Below are positions 47,596 through 49,216 of a stretch of 49,216 nucleotides of DNA, in pieces. Position numbers and translations under genes: made by a program. Below the pieces are notes generated by a model. It saw only the letters and a list, made by a program, of their open reading frames with translations. It ran no database searches and was not told the DNA's origin. The stretch's first letter is position 1, and every line of letters starts with the position of its first letter. This stretch comes from a virus, in the IMG/VR virus record IMGVR_UViG_3300010379_000009, positions 1 through 49,216 of that record, one strand, 5' to 3'.

Positions 47596-48488
47596 GTTTC
47601 CAACTCCGTGAGCAGCAACTCACCCACCTTGGCCGCGACGTCGCTCGCTCGCGCGTGCAAGTCGTTCAGTCGCGCGCCGAGCAACCCAGAGTACGCCTCA
47701 ATCTTCTTCTCGAGTATCTCGAGCCGATCCGCCCGGGTCTTGAGCGCGCGCTTGCCCACGGTGCGCTTGCCATCCGCGTCCACCTCGTGCAGCTGGTTAG
47801 AAGCTTGCTCGAGCACCGCGGTGCTCTCCCGTTGCAGTGCGTCGAGTACCGCCTCCACCGCGCCCGCACCGTCGAGCGCGGGTATCGCGAACACCCGGCA
47901 CTCGGTCACCGCGTGCAACACGTCGCAGTAGCGCTGCCACGCCACCGACTCGCGCGCGGGCAGGTAGTAGATGCCGCCCGTGTCGCGCAACGACACGGCG
48001 TGGATACCCTGCACGAGATCGACGAGCCACCCGCCCACGTCTTGCGTAGATAACCGCGTGCGCACTTCCAAGTACAGCTCTTGGATGCGCTCCACGTCCG
48101 CGGGGTCGAACCCGCGCAGCTCAACGCGCGTCAACGTGTTGTCGGTTCCGCGCGCGACAACCAACTCGCGGTGCACGGTGTGACGGGGCAGACCCGACTC
48201 GTCGTGCGTCTCGTGCACCAGCGCAAAGCCCGATGCCTCACTCCCGCGTATCGGGCGCACCAGCGTGGTGTGGCGCCTGTCCTCATCCGCCAGCAACTGC
48301 GCCGTGCGGTGCAGCGCGGTGTGCATGCTGGGCAGCGCCGGCAAGTCGCCGACGTTCAATCCTGCCGCCACCCACGCGTCGCGCAACGGCGCGTACGCCA
48401 CCGCGCCCCCCGCGAGCCGCCAGTACGTGATGGTGCCTGTCTCCGCGTTCTCGAGACCCTTGGGAAGCGCGATCACTTTTGCGTTCAT
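47592..48488 (-). CDS. DUF6744-like phage protein
   Basis: Encodes 298 aa starting MNAKVIALPKGLENAETG. A beta-rich centre (TTLVRPIRGSEASGFALVHET) is followed by a long helical C-terminus (GKRALKTRADRLEILEKKIEAY). The order resembles DUF6744 proteins of large phages, function unknown. An AAAGG-type ribosome site precedes ATG at 48488. Confidence 0.73.
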   Translation of the reverse strand: MNAKVIALPKGLENAETGTITYWRLAGGAVAYAPLRDAWVAAGLNVGDLPALPSMHTALHRTAQLLADEDRRHTTLVRPIRGSEASGFALVHETHDESGLPRHTVHRELVVARGTDNTLTRVELRGFDPADVERIQELYLEVRTRLSTQDVGGWLVDLVQGIHAVSLRDTGGIYYLPARESVAWQRYCDVLHAVTECRVFAIPALDGAGAVEAVLDALQRESTAVLEQASNQLHEVDADGKRTVGKRALKTRADRLEILEKKIEAYSGLLGARLNDLHARASDVAAKVGELLLTELET

Positions 48489-48524
48489 TTGCTTTTGCCT
48501 TTCGCTTTTGCTTTGTGGTTTCGG

Positions 48525-49028
48525 TTACTTGTCCGTCGGCTTGAGGTGCGCGATCGGCAGCGGCCACGTGGCGCCCGCAAGCTCGAGACGCCCTTCGCAT
48601 AGCGCAATCTTGCCCGCGACTTTGCTCACGGTGAACCGCGCCGTCGAGGGCTTGGGCAAGAGCACCCCGTACAGCTTGCAAAACCGGTCGCGGAACTGCA
48701 CCACCGTGCCCGCCACGATGACGCCGCCGCGCACGCGCTTGAGCGTGAACTCCGCCGGGAGCGTGTCGAGCGCCACGGCGGCGGCCTCGCACGCCTCTTT
48801 GGCCCCCTCGAGCTCCTCCGCGGCACCTTTCGCGATCGCGTGCCCGCTGGCTTCAAGCCGCGCGGCGTGCGCGCCAATCTTCGCCGCAAGCCAACGCGCG
48901 GCGCGTGCGAGCCGCGCGCCTTCCGTCGGCGTTTCCTTGGCAGCGCGCCCCCGCTTGCGCTTGTTGCCGCCGCCGATGACGGGCTTGGGTGGCGTGGCGG
49001 TGATTGCAGGTGCTTCAAGTTTTCCCAT
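48525..49028 (-). CDS. Hypothetical protein, first gene of the left-going operon
   Basis: Encodes 167 aa. A basic start (GGGNKRKRGRAAKE), a long Ala-rich helix (LARAARWLAAKIGAHAARLEASGHAIAKGAAEELEGAKEAC, about residues 38-85 in total), then beta strands (GGVIVAGTVVQFRDRF) and a small domain. CGGAGGT ribosome site. No family recognised. Confidence 0.73.
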   Translation of the reverse strand: MGKLEAPAITATPPKPVIGGGNKRKRGRAAKETPTEGARLARAARWLAAKIGAHAARLEASGHAIAKGAAEELEGAKEACEAAAVALDTLPAEFTLKRVRGGVIVAGTVVQFRDRFCKLYGVLLPKPSTARFTVSKVAGKIALCEGRLELAGATWPLPIAHLKPTDK

Positions 49029-49047
49029 GTGTGTTACCTCCGGTTGC

Positions 49048-49076
49048 TATATTGCGCTTGTGCGCTAAGTTGTCAA
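49048..49076 (-). promoter_or_regulatory. Early promoter with TTGACA
   Basis: TTGACA at 49071-49076, preceded by GGGCAT as at 7040, and an AT-rich AATATA (49048-49053) 17 bases downstream. The leader to ATG at 49028 has a good CGGAGGT ribosome site. It probably drives the operon 49028-44204. Confidence 0.55.
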
Positions 49077-49085
49077 TGCCCTCTA

Positions 49086-49216
49086 TCACCGTTTTAATTG
49101 GTTTGCAACTACTGCAACAACACCCCCTAAAGAAACAGGCACCCACCCAGGTTCACGCAAAACCACCACGCGCGCGTCTGCGTCCGCGGTTTGCAGCTTG
49201 GCCAACGATTTCCAAC
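49086..49216 (-). CDS. Hypothetical protein (5' end cut by right edge)
   Basis: The last 43 residues of a minus-strand gene: they read SLAKLQTADADARVVVLRE, then GWVPVSLGGVVAVVANQL and a Lys-Arg end before TGA at 49086. Alternating hydrophobic and charged residues look coding rather than random. The start is beyond the window. Its stop lies just before the promoter at 49048-49076. Confidence 0.55.
   Translation of the reverse strand, partial: WKSLAKLQTADADARVVVLREPGWVPVSLGGVVAVVANQLKR

Noticed and set aside
1-49216. CRISPR array, integrase, transposase or diversity-generating retroelement
   Set aside because: No regular spaced repeats, no tyrosine/serine recombinase, no transposase and no reverse transcriptase motif were seen.

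Overview
The window is part of a tailed double-stranded DNA bacteriophage genome (Caudoviricetes), GC-rich, with no ribosomal, tRNA, transposon, integrase or CRISPR sequence that I could find. Almost every gene is on the minus strand, so genes are read from right to left; one gene (3026-3577) is on the plus strand. Genes are packed with start and stop codons overlapping as ATGA, GTGA or TAATG, and GTG starts are very common. I used this overlap pattern to choose most starts. Both window edges cut through genes. The host cannot be named from the sequence.

Layout in the direction of transcription. (1) 49216-44204: early region with two hypothetical proteins, a sigma-70-like factor (47032-47595), a ParB-like protein, a DNA-binding HTH protein and an SF2 helicase. 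(2) 44111-39387: replication genes: DnaB-like helicase, CHC2/TOPRIM primase, a HIRAN-domain protein. (3) 39390-30661: a DNA polymerase I fused to a family-4-type uracil-DNA glycosylase, UvsY-like and gp32-like proteins, RecA, an Mre11/SbcD nuclease and a Rad50/SbcC ATPase, i.e. a complete recombination set. (4) 30661-25924: nucleotide-pool and accessory genes: MazG, two ParB-like proteins, a cupin and a PAPS-reductase-like IbrA/IbrB pair. (5) 25905-21322: small winged-helix-like proteins, a protein with an RNA polymerase alpha-CTD-like domain, small and large terminase. (6) 21307-13098: more small proteins, a glycine-rich probable adhesin, a beta-helix tailspike and the portal. (7) 13079-5197: a long run of small, mostly unknown proteins, with an HNH endonuclease and a HAD phosphatase. 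(8) 5197-1: head morphogenesis protein, acidic protein, small head-region proteins and a coiled-coil scaffold-like protein cut by the left edge. The major capsid protein and lysis genes are not recognised; the capsid gene probably lies just beyond the left edge.

The most unusual thing is an expanded set of about 15 small proteins (70-180 aa), called family W below. Each has a helix ending in a pattern like L..xGLL, a short beta-rich stretch, and a C-terminal helix like G(V/M)T.EQ..DA..VLFA. They resemble winged-helix domains and are scattered through the genome, coupled to terminase, portal, recombination and accessory genes. Together with the phage sigma factor and the alpha-CTD-like protein, they suggest an elaborate, phage-specific transcription or host-control programme. 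That is inference; the paralogy is visible directly.
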